From Pseudomonas sp. R37(2017) (GTDB lineage: Bacteria; Pseudomonadota; Gammaproteobacteria; Pseudomonadales; Pseudomonadaceae), in NCBI RefSeq assembly GCF_002113375.1, contig NZ_NEHO01000006.1, positions 62,001 to 126,000 of the forward strand: DNA of 64,000 nucleotides, read 5' to 3'. A program made the translations under genes and the position numbers. The notes under the pieces are model-generated. The model was not told the origin of the DNA. It did no database searches and was given only the letters and a program-made list of their open reading frames with translations. Positions 35,430 through 45,188 of the stretch are shown one piece after another; the first letter of the stretch is position 1; every line of letters begins with the position of its first letter.

Positions 35430-36859
35430 TAATGCGGATTGGCCACCGTCAACATCTGGCCAGGCTTCAGCGCCTGGCCGACACGCGGGTTCCAGCGCTT
35501 GAGGTGCTGCATCTCTACGTTGAAGCGTTTGGCCACGATGTACAACGAGTCGCCTTGCTGGACCTTGTACGTGGTCTGCTGCTTTTTGGTGTTCGCTGCA
35601 ATCACGGTGTCGACGCGTCCGGAACCGCGTTTGCCGTTGTCCTGCAGGACCAGGGTCTGGCCGGGCTTGATGTTCTTGCCGGACAGTTTGTTCCAGCGTT
35701 GCAGGTCCTTCACGTCAACGTTGTTGGCCTTGGCGATTGAGCCGAGGTTGTCACCCCGTTTGACCCGGTAGGAACGCTTGACGCTGGCGACCTGGGTGTC
35801 ACTGGCACCTTCGAAGACCGGCTTGAGGGATTTTTTGCTGATCAGCTCTTCAGGGCGCATGGTCTGCAGGCTGCTGGTCAGCAACTGCGCCTTGGAGGTT
35901 GGCACCAGCAGGTGTTGCGGGCCGTCGATGGTCGTGCGCTGCTTGAAGGCCGGGTTCAACTGGAACAGTTCGTCTTCGTCGATGTTGGCCACTTCGGCGA
36001 CCTTGGACAGGTCCATGCGCTGGTTGATTTCGACGACCTGGAAATAGGGTTCGTTGGCGATCGGGTTGAGGTTCACGCCGTAGGCTTCCGGCGCCATCAC
36101 CACTTGCGACAGTGCCAGCAACTTCGGCACATAAGCCTGGGTTTCGGCGGGCAGCGGCAGGTTCCAGTAGTCGGTCGGCAGGCCGAGGCGCTCGTTGCGC
36201 TCGATGGCCCGGCTGACGGTGCCTTCGCCGGCGTTGTAGGCCGCCAGGGCCAGCAGCCAGTCGCCGTTGAACATGTCGTGCAGGCGGGTCAGGTAATCCA
36301 TTGCGGCGGTGGTCGACGCGGTGATGTCGCGACGGCCATCGTAGAAGCGGGTTTGACGCAGGTTGAAGTAACGCCCGGTGGAGGGGATGAATTGCCAAAG
36401 ACCCACCGCGTCGGCCCGGGAATAGGCCATCGGGTTGTAGGCACTTTCAATCACTGGCAGCAGCGCCAGTTCCAGCGGCATGTTGCGCTCTTCAAGGCGC
36501 TCGACGATGTAGTGAATGTAGAGGCTGCCACGTTCGCCGGCGTTCTCCAGGAAGGATGGATTGCTGGCGAACCACAGGCGCTGTTGCTCGATGCGCGGGT
36601 TGACGCCCAGCCCGTCCTGCAACTGGAAGCCCTGGCGCATGCGCTCCCAGACATCCTGCGGAATTTGCGGGCTGGGTTTTTCGCTGAGCCAGATCGGCTT
36701 CTGCTTGGCGCGCGCGGCAATGTTCGCCGTGTGCGCCGCATCGGTCTGCGGCGCATGGCTGGAACAGCCCGCCAGGGTGGCGGACACAGCCACCGCGATG
36801 GCTTGAGCCAAGCGGGTCAATGCGTCTGAGCTGATGGCTTTGCGAATAGGTGACGACAT
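35429..36859 (-). CDS. mltD: Membrane-bound lytic murein transglycosylase D
   Basis: Outer-membrane lipoprotein that cleaves peptidoglycan glycan strands to 1,6-anhydro-muropeptides. In 476 aa it has a lipoprotein signal (lipobox LAGC), an SLT domain with the catalytic glutamate in ALLPVIESAYNPMAYS and the family motifs VGLWQFIPSTG and LALAAYNAGEGTV, and two C-terminal LysM repeats (YRVKRGDNLGSIAKANNV... and YKVQQGDSLYIVAKRFNV...). Start at 36859; an earlier in-frame start at 36883 adds eight residues without support. Confidence 0.93.
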   Translation of the reverse strand: MSSPIRKAISSDALTRLAQAIAVAVSATLAGCSSHAPQTDAAHTANIAARAKQKPIWLSEKPSPQIPQDVWERMRQGFQLQDGLGVNPRIEQQRLWFASNPSFLENAGERGSLYIHYIVERLEERNMPLELALLPVIESAYNPMAYSRADAVGLWQFIPSTGRYFNLRQTRFYDGRRDITASTTAAMDYLTRLHDMFNGDWLLALAAYNAGEGTVSRAIERNERLGLPTDYWNLPLPAETQAYVPKLLALSQVVMAPEAYGVNLNPIANEPYFQVVEINQRMDLSKVAEVANIDEDELFQLNPAFKQRTTIDGPQHLLVPTSKAQLLTSSLQTMRPEELISKKSLKPVFEGASDTQVASVKRSYRVKRGDNLGSIAKANNVDVKDLQRWNKLSGKNIKPGQTLVLQDNGKRGSGRVDTVIAANTKKQQTTYKVQQGDSLYIVAKRFNVEMQHLKRWNPRVGQALKPGQMLTVANPH

Positions 36860-36958
36860 TGGCTGGAAGTAAGTTCCGGGCAAAAATGTCGGGCGATTCT
36901 AGAAAGCACACCCTGTGCGGTCAACCTTTCAGAATTGTTGCAGCCTTGGGAGACCCCT

Positions 36959-37726
36959 TTAGAACGTGTCTTTCCAAGCGCGAAGCGCAGCAAAAACCAT
37001 ATCGGGCGCCGAGTTATCGGTGCCGGTCCGTTCGTCCGCTTTTTCTTTAACGGATGTTTCAGCGGAGCGCAAAAACGGGTTTGTGAGCTTTTCCAGCGCC
37101 AGTGTCGACGGCAGCGTCATGATCCCGGAATCCCGTTGCCGGGTGACTTTGTCCAGGCGCTCGGCAGTGTCCGGATTGTTGGGTTCGACGGCTGCCGCGA
37201 ACTTCAGATTGCTCAAGGTGTATTCGTGGGTGCAGTAGACCAGCGTGTCTTCCGGCAACGCCGCCAGGCGTGTCAGCGAGTTGTACATTTGCTGTGGCGT
37301 GCCTTCGAACAGGCGCCCGCAGCCGGCGGCAAACAAGGTATCGCCGCAGAACAGCAGGCCGTGATGGTAGTAGGCGATATGCCCCAGGGTGTGGCCTGGG
37401 ACTGCCAACACATCGAAATCCCAGCCGAGCACGCTGACCCTGTCGTTGTCCTTGAGCGCGACGTCCCGCGCCGGGATCCTTTCGCTGGCCGGACCATAGA
37501 CTTTCGCGTTTGTCGCTTTCTTCAGCAACTCGACGCCGCCGACGTGGTCATGATGGTGATGAGTGATCAAAATATCACTCAGGACCCAGCCCGGATTGGC
37601 CGCGAGCCAGGCCTGTACCGGGGCGGCATCGCCCGGATCCACCACCGCGCAGCATTTGCTGCCGTGGTCTTGTAACAACCAGATGTAGTTGTCGGTGAAG
37701 GCGGGCAGGGCAGTGATCTGTATCAT
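36959..37726 (-). CDS. gloB: Hydroxyacylglutathione hydrolase (glyoxalase II)
   Basis: Hydrolyses S-lactoylglutathione to lactate and glutathione, the second step of methylglyoxal detoxification. 255 aa with the metallo-beta-lactamase motif [10 protein letters not shown] at about 54-63, [29 protein letters not shown] and [10 protein letters not shown], all metal ligands present, and the C-terminal glutathione-binding helical domain (RKDTF-like ending AWKDTF). The ATG at 37726 gives the canonical [16 protein letters not shown] start. Divergent from the methyltransferase gene. Confidence 0.95.
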   Translation of the reverse strand: MIQITALPAFTDNYIWLLQDHGSKCCAVVDPGDAAPVQAWLAANPGWVLSDILITHHHHDHVGGVELLKKATNAKVYGPASERIPARDVALKDNDRVSVLGWDFDVLAVPGHTLGHIAYYHHGLLFCGDTLFAAGCGRLFEGTPQQMYNSLTRLAALPEDTLVYCTHEYTLSNLKFAAAVEPNNPDTAERLDKVTRQRDSGIMTLPSTLALEKLTNPFLRSAETSVKEKADERTGTDNSAPDMVFAALRAWKDTF

Positions 37727-37791
37727 CGTCGGATTCGCCAAGCGGAAAACAATGGCGCATCTTAGAACTTCCTGGCGCGTTGGAGAATGCA

Positions 37792-38550
37792 ATGACTGAT
37801 AAAGCGTTCGCACAGGCTGATCCTGACTGGCTGGCATTGATCAGCGCGGCCCGCGAGTGGCTGGCTGGCCCGATCGGGCAATTTCTGCTGGACGAAGAGC
37901 GGCGCATGCTCGAAGACGAACTCGGACGGTTCTTTGGTGGCTATCTGGTGCATTACGGCCCCTCGGCCCAGACTCCACCGTCAGCGCCACAGGTGCAGCG
38001 CAATGTGCGCCTGGGCGCGCCATTGCCGGGGGTCGAGATCGTTTGTGAAGAACAGGCCTGGCCGCTGAGCGAACATGCCGCCGATGTGGTGGTATTGCAG
38101 CATGGCCTGGATTTCTGCCTGTCGCCCCACGGTTTGCTTCGCGAGGCGGCCAGCAGCGTGCGCCCCGGCGGGCATTTGCTGATCATCGGCATCAATCCCT
38201 GGAGCAGTTGGGGCCTGCGGCATGTGTTTGCCCAGGATGCGCTGCGCAAGGCGCGCTGCATTTCGCCTTCTCGGGTCGCGGACTGGCTGAACCTGCTGGG
38301 CTTCGCGCTGGAGAAACGCCGCTTCGGGTGCTATCGTCCGCCGCTTGCGTCACCGGCATGGCAGACTCGCCTGGCCGGTTGGGAGCGCAAGGCCGGTGAC
38401 TGGCAACTGTCAGGCGGCGGTTTCTATTTATTGGTGGCGCGCAAGATCGTGGTGGGCCTGCGACCGGTCCGTCAGGAGCGGCGCGAGCCGATGGGCAAGT
38501 TGATTCCCTTGCCGATGGCCAAGGTCAACCGTCGCAACATCGAACCGTAA
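37792..38550 (+). CDS. Class I SAM-dependent methyltransferase
   Basis: 252-aa protein with a weakly conserved methyltransferase fold: [45 protein letters not shown] is the typical strand 4-strand 5 region, with the GGHLL turn. The glycine-rich SAM loop is not obvious ([10 protein letters not shown] region). Homologues sit between gloB and rnhA in Pseudomonas (PA1814 position). Substrate unknown. Start at 37792 has TTGGAG six bases upstream. Confidence 0.8.
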   Translation: MTDKAFAQADPDWLALISAAREWLAGPIGQFLLDEERRMLEDELGRFFGGYLVHYGPSAQTPPSAPQVQRNVRLGAPLPGVEIVCEEQAWPLSEHAADVVVLQHGLDFCLSPHGLLREAASSVRPGGHLLIIGINPWSSWGLRHVFAQDALRKARCISPSRVADWLNLLGFALEKRRFGCYRPPLASPAWQTRLAGWERKAGDWQLSGGGFYLLVARKIVVGLRPVRQERREPMGKLIPLPMAKVNRRNIEP

Positions 38551-38642
38551 TACACACTTTTCATTTGCGGCCGGGCCTGTCCCGGCTTCCGGCGTCGTCG
38601 ATCAGCGATCGGCGGGCCAGCGCATTTTCTGGATGGATTGGC

Positions 38643-39095
38643 ATGAGCGATAGCGTAGAACTGTTCACCGACGGGGCCTGCAAGGGCAATCCTGGCCCTG
38701 GCGGCTGGGGCGCACTGCTGGTGTGCAAGGGCGTCGAAAAGGAACTCTGGGGCGGCGAAGCCAATACCACCAACAACCGCATGGAACTCATGGGTGCGAT
38801 CCGTGGCCTGGAACAGCTCAAGCGTCCCTGCGAGGTGCTGCTGGTGACCGACTCCCAGTACGTGATGAAAGGCATCAACGAGTGGATGGACAACTGGAAG
38901 AAGCGCGGCTGGAAAACCGCGTCGAAGGAACCGGTGAAAAACGCTGACCTGTGGAAGTTGCTCGACGAGCAGGTCAACCGCCACAAAGTGACCTGGAAAT
39001 GGGTACGCGGGCACATTGGCCATCACGGCAATGAACGGGCCGACCAGTTGGCCAACCGTGGTGTCGATGAAGTGCGCGGGTCCAAACAGAGCTGA
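38643..39095 (+). CDS. rnhA: Ribonuclease HI
   Basis: Degrades RNA in RNA:DNA hybrids during replication and R-loop removal. The 150-aa protein keeps all active-site residues: D in [16 protein letters not shown] in [11 protein letters not shown] in LLVTDSQYV, and D in [10 protein letters not shown], plus the handle region [16 protein letters not shown]. The start at 38643 gives the canonical [13 protein letters not shown]; a longer frame from 38565 is not needed. Followed by dnaQ after a REP doublet. Confidence 0.96.
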   Translation: MSDSVELFTDGACKGNPGPGGWGALLVCKGVEKELWGGEANTTNNRMELMGAIRGLEQLKRPCEVLLVTDSQYVMKGINEWMDNWKKRGWKTASKEPVKNADLWKLLDEQVNRHKVTWKWVRGHIGHHGNERADQLANRGVDEVRGSKQS

Positions 39096-39127
39096 TTCCG
39101 GTACTACCGATGTACCGCGCCGTGGCT

Positions 39128-39220
39128 TTCGCGAGCAAGCCCGCTCCCACACAGGATTCGTGTCGTCCACAATGTTGTGAACTGACGCCGATCAAATGTG
39201 GGAGCGGGCTTGCTCGCGAA
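39128..39220. repeat. REP doublet between rnhA and dnaQ
   Basis: TTCGCGAGCAAGCCCGCTCCCACA at 39128-39151 and TGTGGGAGCGGGCTTGCTCGCGAA at 39197-39220 are exact reverse complements, 24 bp each, able to form a long hairpin. Here the tails face inward, opposite to the doublets with the GTGTCAG spacer. Confidence 0.9.
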
Positions 39221-39308
39221 AGGGGCGACACGGTGTATCTGAAACACCCCGGCGAGCGTGTTAACATCGCCGCTTTTGCACGATTGACCGATTGAGAGCT
39301 GAGCACTG

Positions 39309-40061
39309 ATGGCCACCAGATCCGTTGTACTCGACACCGAAACCACCGGTATGCCGGTGACCGACGGCCACCGGATTATCGAAATCGGCTGTGTCGAGTT
39401 GATCGGCCGACGCCTGACGGGCCGGCACTTTCACGTATACCTGCAACCCGATCGCGAAAGTGACGAGGGTGCCATCGGCGTCCACGGCATCACCAACGAA
39501 TTCCTCGTGGGCAAGCCGCGTTTCGCCGAGGTGGCCGATGAGTTCTTCGAGTTCATCAAGGGCGCGCAGCTGATCATCCATAACGCGGCGTTCGACGTTG
39601 GCTTCATCAACAACGAATTCGCCCTGATGGGGCAGCAGGATCGCGCGGACATCACGCAGCACTGCACGATCCTCGATACCCTGATGATGGCCCGGGAGCG
39701 TCACCCGGGGCAGCGCAACAGCCTCGACGCCCTGTGCAAGCGCTATGGCGTCGACAACTCCGGCCGTGAACTGCACGGCGCCTTGCTCGACTCCGAGATT
39801 CTCGCCGACGTCTACCTGACCATGACCGGGGGGCAGACCAGTCTCTCCCTGGCCGGCAATGCCTCCGATGGCTCCGGCGAAGGGGCGGACAATTCGGCCA
39901 TCGAGATCCGTCGCCTGCCGGCGGACCGCCAGCCAACGCGCATCATCCGCGCCAGCGAAGACGACCTCGCCAGTCACGCAGCGCGCCTGGAAGTCATCGG
40001 TAAATCCGCCGGCGCTCCGGCGTTGTGGGTGCAACTGGCCGAGGCTGAGGCGCAGGCGTAG
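39309..40061 (+). CDS. dnaQ: DNA polymerase III epsilon subunit (proofreading 3'-5' exonuclease)
   Basis: DEDDh exonuclease: exo I DTETTG at 10-15, exo II HNAAFDVGF, and exo III H-x4-D in LHGALLDSEILADVY. 250 aa with a C-terminal extension that binds the alpha polymerase subunit. It gives the replicative polymerase its proofreading function. The common rnhA-dnaQ neighbourhood is conserved here, though both genes point the same way and are split by a REP doublet. Confidence 0.96.
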   Translation: MATRSVVLDTETTGMPVTDGHRIIEIGCVELIGRRLTGRHFHVYLQPDRESDEGAIGVHGITNEFLVGKPRFAEVADEFFEFIKGAQLIIHNAAFDVGFINNEFALMGQQDRADITQHCTILDTLMMARERHPGQRNSLDALCKRYGVDNSGRELHGALLDSEILADVYLTMTGGQTSLSLAGNASDGSGEGADNSAIEIRRLPADRQPTRIIRASEDDLASHAARLEVIGKSAGAPALWVQLAEAEAQA

Positions 40062-40156
40062 TGCCTGATTTTCAATGAATGCTTTATGTGGTGGTGGGGG
40101 CCCTCGTTGCCACTGGTTGGTGCGTCCCACTCGCTACATCCGCGGCAACACTCTAC

Positions 40157-40197
40157 CCTGAGGTGATTGGCAGGCTCTGCGCTGCCGCCTCAGGGGG
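40157..40197 (+). promoter_or_regulatory. Hairpin overlapping the ldcA ribosome site
   Basis: CCTGAGG (40157-40163) and GGCAG (40169-40173) can pair with CCTCAGG (40188-40194) and CTGCC (40182-40186). The right arm runs into the AGGGGG that is the ribosome site for the ATG at 40207. Folding would hide that site in the mRNA, a possible translational control element. Confidence 0.4.
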
Positions 40198-40206
40198 CTG
40201 AGCCTC

Positions 40207-42462
40207 ATGTATAAAGATTTGAAGTTCCCGGTCCTGATTGTCCATCGCGACATCAAGGCCGACAGCGTTGCCGGTGACCGCGTGCGGGGGATTGCCCGGG
40301 AGCTGGAACAGGAAGGGTTCAGCGTCGTTTCGGCGGTGGACTACACCGAAGGGCGATTGGTGGCGTCGACGTACCACGGCCTGTCTTGCATGTTGATTGC
40401 GTCCGAAGACGCCAGCACCCATTCCCATTTGTTGCAAAACATGGCCGAACTCATCGGTCTGGCGCGAGTGCGCGCACCGGATCTGCCGATCTTTGCCCTG
40501 GGCGAAAAAGTGACCCTGGAAAACGCGCCCGCCGATGCCATGGCCGAGCTCAATCAGTTACGCGGCATTCTTTATCTGTTTGAAGACACGGTGCCTTTTC
40601 TCGCCCGACAGGTGGCCCGTGCCGCGCGCAAATACCTTGATGGCCTGTTGCCTCCGTTCTTCAAGGCCCTGGTGCAACACACGGCGGATTCCAATTACTC
40701 CTGGCACACCCCGGGTCACGGCGGTGGCGTGGCGTATCACAAAAGTCCGGTGGGACAGGCGTTTCACCAGTTTTTCGGGGAAAACACCCTGCGCTCGGAT
40801 CTTTCGGTGTCAGTGCCGGAGCTTGGCTCCCTGCTCGATCACACCGGCCCCCTTGCCGAGGCCGAGGCCCGTGCGGCACGTAATTTCGGTGCGGACCACA
40901 CTTTTTTCGTGATCAATGGCACGTCCACGGCCAACAAGATTGTCTGGCACTCGGTGGTCGCTCGCGACGACCTGGTGCTGGTGGATCGTAATTGCCACAA
41001 ATCGGTGTTGCACTCGATCATCATGACCGGTGCTATTCCGCTGTACTTGTGTCCGGAACGCAATGAGCTGGGGATCATCGGCCCCATCCCCCTGAGCGAG
41101 TTCAGCCGCGAATCGATCCAGGCCAAGATCGACGCCAGTCCGCTGACCAAGGGGCGTTCGCCGAAGGTCAAGCTCGCTGTAGTGACCAATTCGACGTATG
41201 ACGGCCTCTGCTACAACGCCGAGCTGATCAGGCAGCAACTGGGCAATAGCGTTGAGGTACTGCACTTCGACGAGGCCTGGTATGCCTATGCGGCGTTTCA
41301 TGAGTTTTTTGCCGGGCGCTACGGCATGGGCACGTCCCGTGATGAAGGCAGCCCGCTGGTGTTTACCACTCACTCCACCCACAAGTTGCTGGCGGCTTTC
41401 AGTCAGGCGTCGATGATTCATGTGCGCGATGGCGGCGCCAGGCAACTGGACCGGGATCGCTTCAACGAAGCATTCATGATGCACATCTCGACCTCGCCGC
41501 AGTACGGCATCATCGCCTCGCTGGATGTGGCATCGGCGATGATGGAAGGGCCGGCCGGGCGTTCACTGTTGCAGGAAATGTTCGACGAAGCCCTGAGTTT
41601 TCGTCGGGCGCTGGCCAACTTGCGCCAGCACATCGCTGCAGATGACTGGTGGTTTTCGATCTGGCAACCGCCTTCTGCGGAAGGTATCGAGCGGGTCGTC
41701 ACCGAGGACTGGTTGCTGCAACCCGATGCCGACTGGCATGGCTTTGGCGGCGTGACCGACGACTATGTGTTGCTCGACCCGATCAAGGTCACACTGGTGA
41801 TGCCGGGGCTGACTGCCGGTGGGGCCCTCAGCGAGCGCGGGATTCCGGCGGCCGTGGTCAGCAAGTTCCTTTGGGAGCGCGGCCTGGTGGTCGAGAAGAC
41901 GGGGCTGTATTCGTTCCTGGTGTTGTTCTCCATGGGCATCACCAAGGGCAAATGGAGCACGCTGCTCACCGAATTGCTGGAGTTCAAGCGCAGTTATGAC
42001 GCCAACGTCAGTCTGGCCAGTTGCCTGCCCTGTGTGGCGCAGGAAAATGTCGCGCGCTATCAGGGCATGGGCCTGCGCGATCTGTGCGATCAGTTGCATG
42101 CCTGCTATCGCAGCAATGCCACGGCCAGGCATCTCAAGCGCATGTACACCGTACTGCCTGAAGTCGCAATGAAGCCGGCGGACGCCTATGATCAATTGGT
42201 GCGGGGCGAAGTCGAGGCGGTATCGATCGATGCGCTGGACGGGCGGATCGCCGCGGTGATGCTGGTGCCGTATCCACCGGGCATTCCGTTGATCATGCCG
42301 GGCGAGCGTTTTACCGAGTCGACCCGCTCGATCATCGATTACCTGGCATTTGCCCGTACGTTCGATAGCAGTTTCCCGGGTTTCGTTGCTGATGTGCACG
42401 GATTGCAACACGAAGATCAGGGCAATGGGCGGTGCTACACCGTCGATTGCATCAAGGAGTGA
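40207..42462 (+). CDS. ldcA: Lysine/ornithine/arginine decarboxylase (LdcA-like)
   Basis: PLP-dependent fold-type I decarboxylase of the Orn/Lys/Arg class, 751 aa. It has an N-terminal response-regulator-like wing domain (residues about 1-130), a linker, the PLP core with TPGHGGGVAYHKSPVG near 178, the PLP lysine K393 in STHKLLAAFSQAS and the aspartate in HFDEAWYAY, and the C-terminal domain. The length and position after dnaQ match LdcA of P. aeruginosa, which converts lysine to cadaverine in lysine catabolism. A hairpin may occlude its ribosome site. Confidence 0.92.
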   Translation: MYKDLKFPVLIVHRDIKADSVAGDRVRGIARELEQEGFSVVSAVDYTEGRLVASTYHGLSCMLIASEDASTHSHLLQNMAELIGLARVRAPDLPIFALGEKVTLENAPADAMAELNQLRGILYLFEDTVPFLARQVARAARKYLDGLLPPFFKALVQHTADSNYSWHTPGHGGGVAYHKSPVGQAFHQFFGENTLRSDLSVSVPELGSLLDHTGPLAEAEARAARNFGADHTFFVINGTSTANKIVWHSVVARDDLVLVDRNCHKSVLHSIIMTGAIPLYLCPERNELGIIGPIPLSEFSRESIQAKIDASPLTKGRSPKVKLAVVTNSTYDGLCYNAELIRQQLGNSVEVLHFDEAWYAYAAFHEFFAGRYGMGTSRDEGSPLVFTTHSTHKLLAAFSQASMIHVRDGGARQLDRDRFNEAFMMHISTSPQYGIIASLDVASAMMEGPAGRSLLQEMFDEALSFRRALANLRQHIAADDWWFSIWQPPSAEGIERVVTEDWLLQPDADWHGFGGVTDDYVLLDPIKVTLVMPGLTAGGALSERGIPAAVVSKFLWERGLVVEKTGLYSFLVLFSMGITKGKWSTLLTELLEFKRSYDANVSLASCLPCVAQENVARYQGMGLRDLCDQLHACYRSNATARHLKRMYTVLPEVAMKPADAYDQLVRGEVEAVSIDALDGRIAAVMLVPYPPGIPLIMPGERFTESTRSIIDYLAFARTFDSSFPGFVADVHGLQHEDQGNGRCYTVDCIKE

Positions 42463-42476
42463 GGACTATTCCCAGT

Positions 42477-43091
42477 ATGCAGCCGGTTATAAATCCGAAT
42501 TATCCAGGGTTATCGGTACGGGTTGCCGATGAAGGTTTTGCCGCCTACATCTGCGACAGTGATTTCAGTTTTGAAGTCGCGGCCTACGGTGCGGCCGAGA
42601 TCGGCAAGCCGGTAGCACAGTGGCCGGTGACCCCGATCACGCCCTATCGCAAGTGCTACGGTATCGACCCCGAAGAGTTCAGCAGCTTTCGCAATGCCGC
42701 CGACAGCGCGGTTTTCATGGCCTATCTGGACGACCAGCCGGTGGGGCACCTGGTGGTCAGTACCAATTGGAATGGTTTTGCCCATATCGACGAACTGGCG
42801 GTGCATGCACCGGCGCGACGGCATGGCGTGGCCAGGGCCCTGCTGGATGTGGCGCAATTCTGGAGCCGCAAGAAAAAACTCCCGGGCATCATGCTTGAAA
42901 CCCAGAACAACAACCTGGGGGCCTGCCGGCTTTATGAGCGCTGTGGTTACGTGATTGGCGGGATCGACCACCTGCGCTATCGCGGCATCGACCCGAATAC
43001 CGCCGAAGTGGCGCTGTTCTGGTATCGAATCTTCGAAAATCCGCTGGAGAGCCCGCTCAGTTCGTCTGCATCGCCGCGGCTTGTTCCCTGA
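42477..43091 (+). CDS. GNAT family N-acetyltransferase
   Basis: 204-aa acetyltransferase. The GNAT core is in the second half: HIDELAVHAPARRHGVARALLDVA is the acetyl-CoA-binding loop with R/Q-x-x-G-x-A, and ETQNNNLGACRLYERCGYVIGG is the typical motif B. The N-terminal half is a family-specific extension. The ATG at 42477 lies 15 bases after the ldcA stop, so the two may be co-transcribed, which would fit a role on cadaverine or lysine derivatives; this is inference. Its 3' end overlaps the convergent LysR gene by 35 bp. Confidence 0.82.
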   Translation: MQPVINPNYPGLSVRVADEGFAAYICDSDFSFEVAAYGAAEIGKPVAQWPVTPITPYRKCYGIDPEEFSSFRNAADSAVFMAYLDDQPVGHLVVSTNWNGFAHIDELAVHAPARRHGVARALLDVAQFWSRKKKLPGIMLETQNNNLGACRLYERCGYVIGGIDHLRYRGIDPNTAEVALFWYRIFENPLESPLSSSASPRLVP

Positions 43092-43950
43092 CGATCGCCA
43101 GCAGGGCCTGGACCGCCGGAGACGGTTCGGCGTTTTTAAGGGACAAGGCGTAGAGGTTGATCGGGACGGCGGGTGCCAGCGGGCAGGCGTCCAGTCCCGA
43201 GGCCTTGGCGCCGAGGGCGGTGAAGGGGTCGACGATGGCCAGGCCTTCTCCGGCCTCGACCATGCTGCGCATCATCTGATGCGTCTGGACCCGGGTCTGA
43301 ATCACCGGGGCAGGGCGCAAGCCGTGCAGTTTGGTTTCCAGCGCCGGGCTCAGCGGGTCGTGGCCCTCCAGGCCGATCATCGATTGACCGGCCAGATCCT
43401 GCAGTGAAATGTATTTCTGTTTCGGTTGCAGCCAGCCATGGGGCGCGAGCAAATGAAGTTTGCCCTGGGCAATCACCTGGCAATCGAGGTCGGTGTGATC
43501 GGGGTCGTGCAGGCTCAGCCCCAGATCGCTGTCACGCAGCAACAGGCTTCTGACGATGTCGCGGGTCGGCTGGCTCAGCAGTGTGCAAGGCACGTCGGGC
43601 AGGCGGCGGCGCAGGGCCGCGATGCTGTGTGGCAACAATTGATTGGCCAGGGGCGGGGTGCAGATGATGCGCAGCGGCGGCGCCAGGTATTGCCTGAGGC
43701 TGTTGGCCAGGCGCTGTACCGGTTCGAGTGCATCGTAGACCCGGGCAATTTCCACTTGCAGTTCCCGCGCTTCGCGGGTGGCCTGCAAGCGTCCGCGTAC
43801 GCTGGCGAACAGCATGAAACCCAACTGATCCTCGGCGTCGCGCAGCAAATGCTCGACTTCGGTCACCGGCAACTGCAGCCATTCGGCGGCGGTGCCCAGG
43901 TGACCGGTCTGCAACAGCGCCTGGATCACTTCGATATGGCGTAAGCGCAT
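43057..43950 (-). CDS. LysR-type transcriptional regulator
   Basis: 297-aa regulator: N-terminal winged HTH (residues 1-60: LRHIEVIQALLQTGHLGTAAEWLQLPVTEVEHLLRDAE) and a substrate-binding domain (about 90-290). The HTH is somewhat divergent from the LysR consensus (VTEVEHLLRDAEDQLG replaces QPAVSRQIRxLE) but length and layout fit. Ligand unknown. Convergent with, and overlapping, the GNAT gene by 35 bp. Confidence 0.82.
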   Translation of the reverse strand: MRLRHIEVIQALLQTGHLGTAAEWLQLPVTEVEHLLRDAEDQLGFMLFASVRGRLQATREARELQVEIARVYDALEPVQRLANSLRQYLAPPLRIICTPPLANQLLPHSIAALRRRLPDVPCTLLSQPTRDIVRSLLLRDSDLGLSLHDPDHTDLDCQVIAQGKLHLLAPHGWLQPKQKYISLQDLAGQSMIGLEGHDPLSPALETKLHGLRPAPVIQTRVQTHQMMRSMVEAGEGLAIVDPFTALGAKASGLDACPLAPAVPINLYALSLKNAEPSPAVQALLAIVREQAAAMQTN

Positions 43951-44038
43951 GCGTGAAGTCCATGTTCAGCAGGTGGAGGAGTCAGTGGCTGAATCCTACC
44001 CCAAGTCCGCGCATATGACTTCTGCTCATAACGACGGG

Positions 44039-44266
44039 TTATGAAACGGCGGCGGTTTGCGGTTCGCGGGTCAGGGTAACGCCGGTTGGCACCAACAGAA
44101 ATTCATTGTCGTCGACCTTGTTGACACGGTCGCCAATGGCCAGTCTGTAGGTGGTGACAGGCCCTGAACCGTCTGCCGCCGGGGTGGACTCCTGGAACTC
44201 GTGAACCGAATAAATACGGCCTTGCGCATCTCTTGCATGGAACTGACCGACGAGTACTGCTGCCAT
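44039..44266 (-). CDS. Hypothetical protein, 75 aa
   Basis: No family recognised with certainty. A small soluble protein with alternating beta-strand pattern (VLVGQFHARDAQGRIYSVHE, TYRLAIGDRVNKVDDNEFLL), Pro-Thr tail. AGAGG lies upstream of the ATG at 44266 on the minus strand. It is divergent from the FMN reductase gene at 44442. Codon use resembles neighbours, so it is likely real. Confidence 0.65.
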   Translation of the reverse strand: MAAVLVGQFHARDAQGRIYSVHEFQESTPAADGSGPVTTYRLAIGDRVNKVDDNEFLLVPTGVTLTREPQTAAVS

Positions 44267-44441
44267 CTGCTTAGAACCTCTGGAGATAAATCACTCAATT
44301 TGCGGTTCTGTAGACCGTGGTTGGGTGGGGGAAGTTTTCCTGCAGGAAAAAAATAGTCAGGGAAGGCGTTTTCAATCACCCGCTGCTTGAATCGTCATCT
44401 ATAACTACAAGCTCTTCATATCGGACAGTCGAGACATTCCC

Positions 44442-45002
44442 ATGAGCAACGTCTATACGGTCGCCGTCGTGGTTGGCAGCTTGAGAAAGGAATCGATCAA
44501 CCGCAAGGTCGCGCGGGCCCTGGCAGAACTGGCGCCGGCCAATCTCAAGCTCGACATCGTCGAGATCGGCGATCTGCCGCTCTATAACGAAGACATCGAT
44601 GGTGCATCGCCGCCGGCCGCCTACAGCAGGTTCCGGCAACAGGTCAGTTCATCCGACGCGGTGTTGTTCGTGACTCCGGAATACAACCGGTCGGTGCCGG
44701 CGCCGATGAAAAACGCGATTGACGTCGGCTCTCGCCCTTATGGCAAGAGTTCGTGGAACGGTAAGCCGGGAGCCATTATCAGTGCTTCGCCGGGAGCCAT
44801 CGGCGGTTTTGGTGCCAACCATCACCTGCGTCAATCCATGGTGTTTCTCAATGTCCCGCTGATGCAGCAACCGGAGGCTTATCTGGGGGGCGCCGGTTCG
44901 GCGTTCGACGAGGCGGGCAAACTGTCCGAGTCGGTCAAGCCGTTCCTGCAAAGCTTCATCAATGCCTATGGGCAATGGGTCGAACAGCACAAGAAAGTCT
45001 AA
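44442..45002 (+). CDS. NADPH-dependent FMN/chromate/quinone reductase (ChrR-like)
   Basis: 186-aa flavodoxin-like reductase. FMN-binding loops: VVGSLRKESINRKVARAL at 10-27 and TPEYNRSVPAPMKNAIDVGSRPYG near 80-103, the pattern of ChrR/YieF-type enzymes that perform two-electron reduction of quinones and some metal oxyanions and so protect against oxidative stress. Cytoplasmic, tetrameric in the family. A REP doublet lies 65 bp after the stop. Confidence 0.9.
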   Translation: MSNVYTVAVVVGSLRKESINRKVARALAELAPANLKLDIVEIGDLPLYNEDIDGASPPAAYSRFRQQVSSSDAVLFVTPEYNRSVPAPMKNAIDVGSRPYGKSSWNGKPGAIISASPGAIGGFGANHHLRQSMVFLNVPLMQQPEAYLGGAGSAFDEAGKLSESVKPFLQSFINAYGQWVEQHKKV

Positions 45003-45070
45003 TTTTCATTGGCCAGCGCTTTGTCCGGCGAAGCGCTGCATAACCGGCATTTCAGGCTGTGTTGGTCCCC

Positions 45071-45163
45071 TTCGCGAGCAGGCTCGCTCCCACAGGGGGC
45101 CTCGGTGGATACAAGGCTTGTGTTCAACTGAGGCTTGAATGTGGGAGCGAGCCTGCTCGCGAA
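45071..45163. repeat. REP doublet after the FMN reductase
   Basis: TTCGCGAGCAGGCTCGCTCCCACA at 45071-45094 and its exact complement TGTGGGAGCGAGCCTGCTCGCGAA at 45140-45163, tails facing inward as at 39128-39220. It lies between two convergent genes (FMN reductase and DUF1853) and can act as a bidirectional 3' hairpin. Confidence 0.9.
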
Positions 45164-45188
45164 GGGGCCGGTTCAGCCAACGCAAAAC

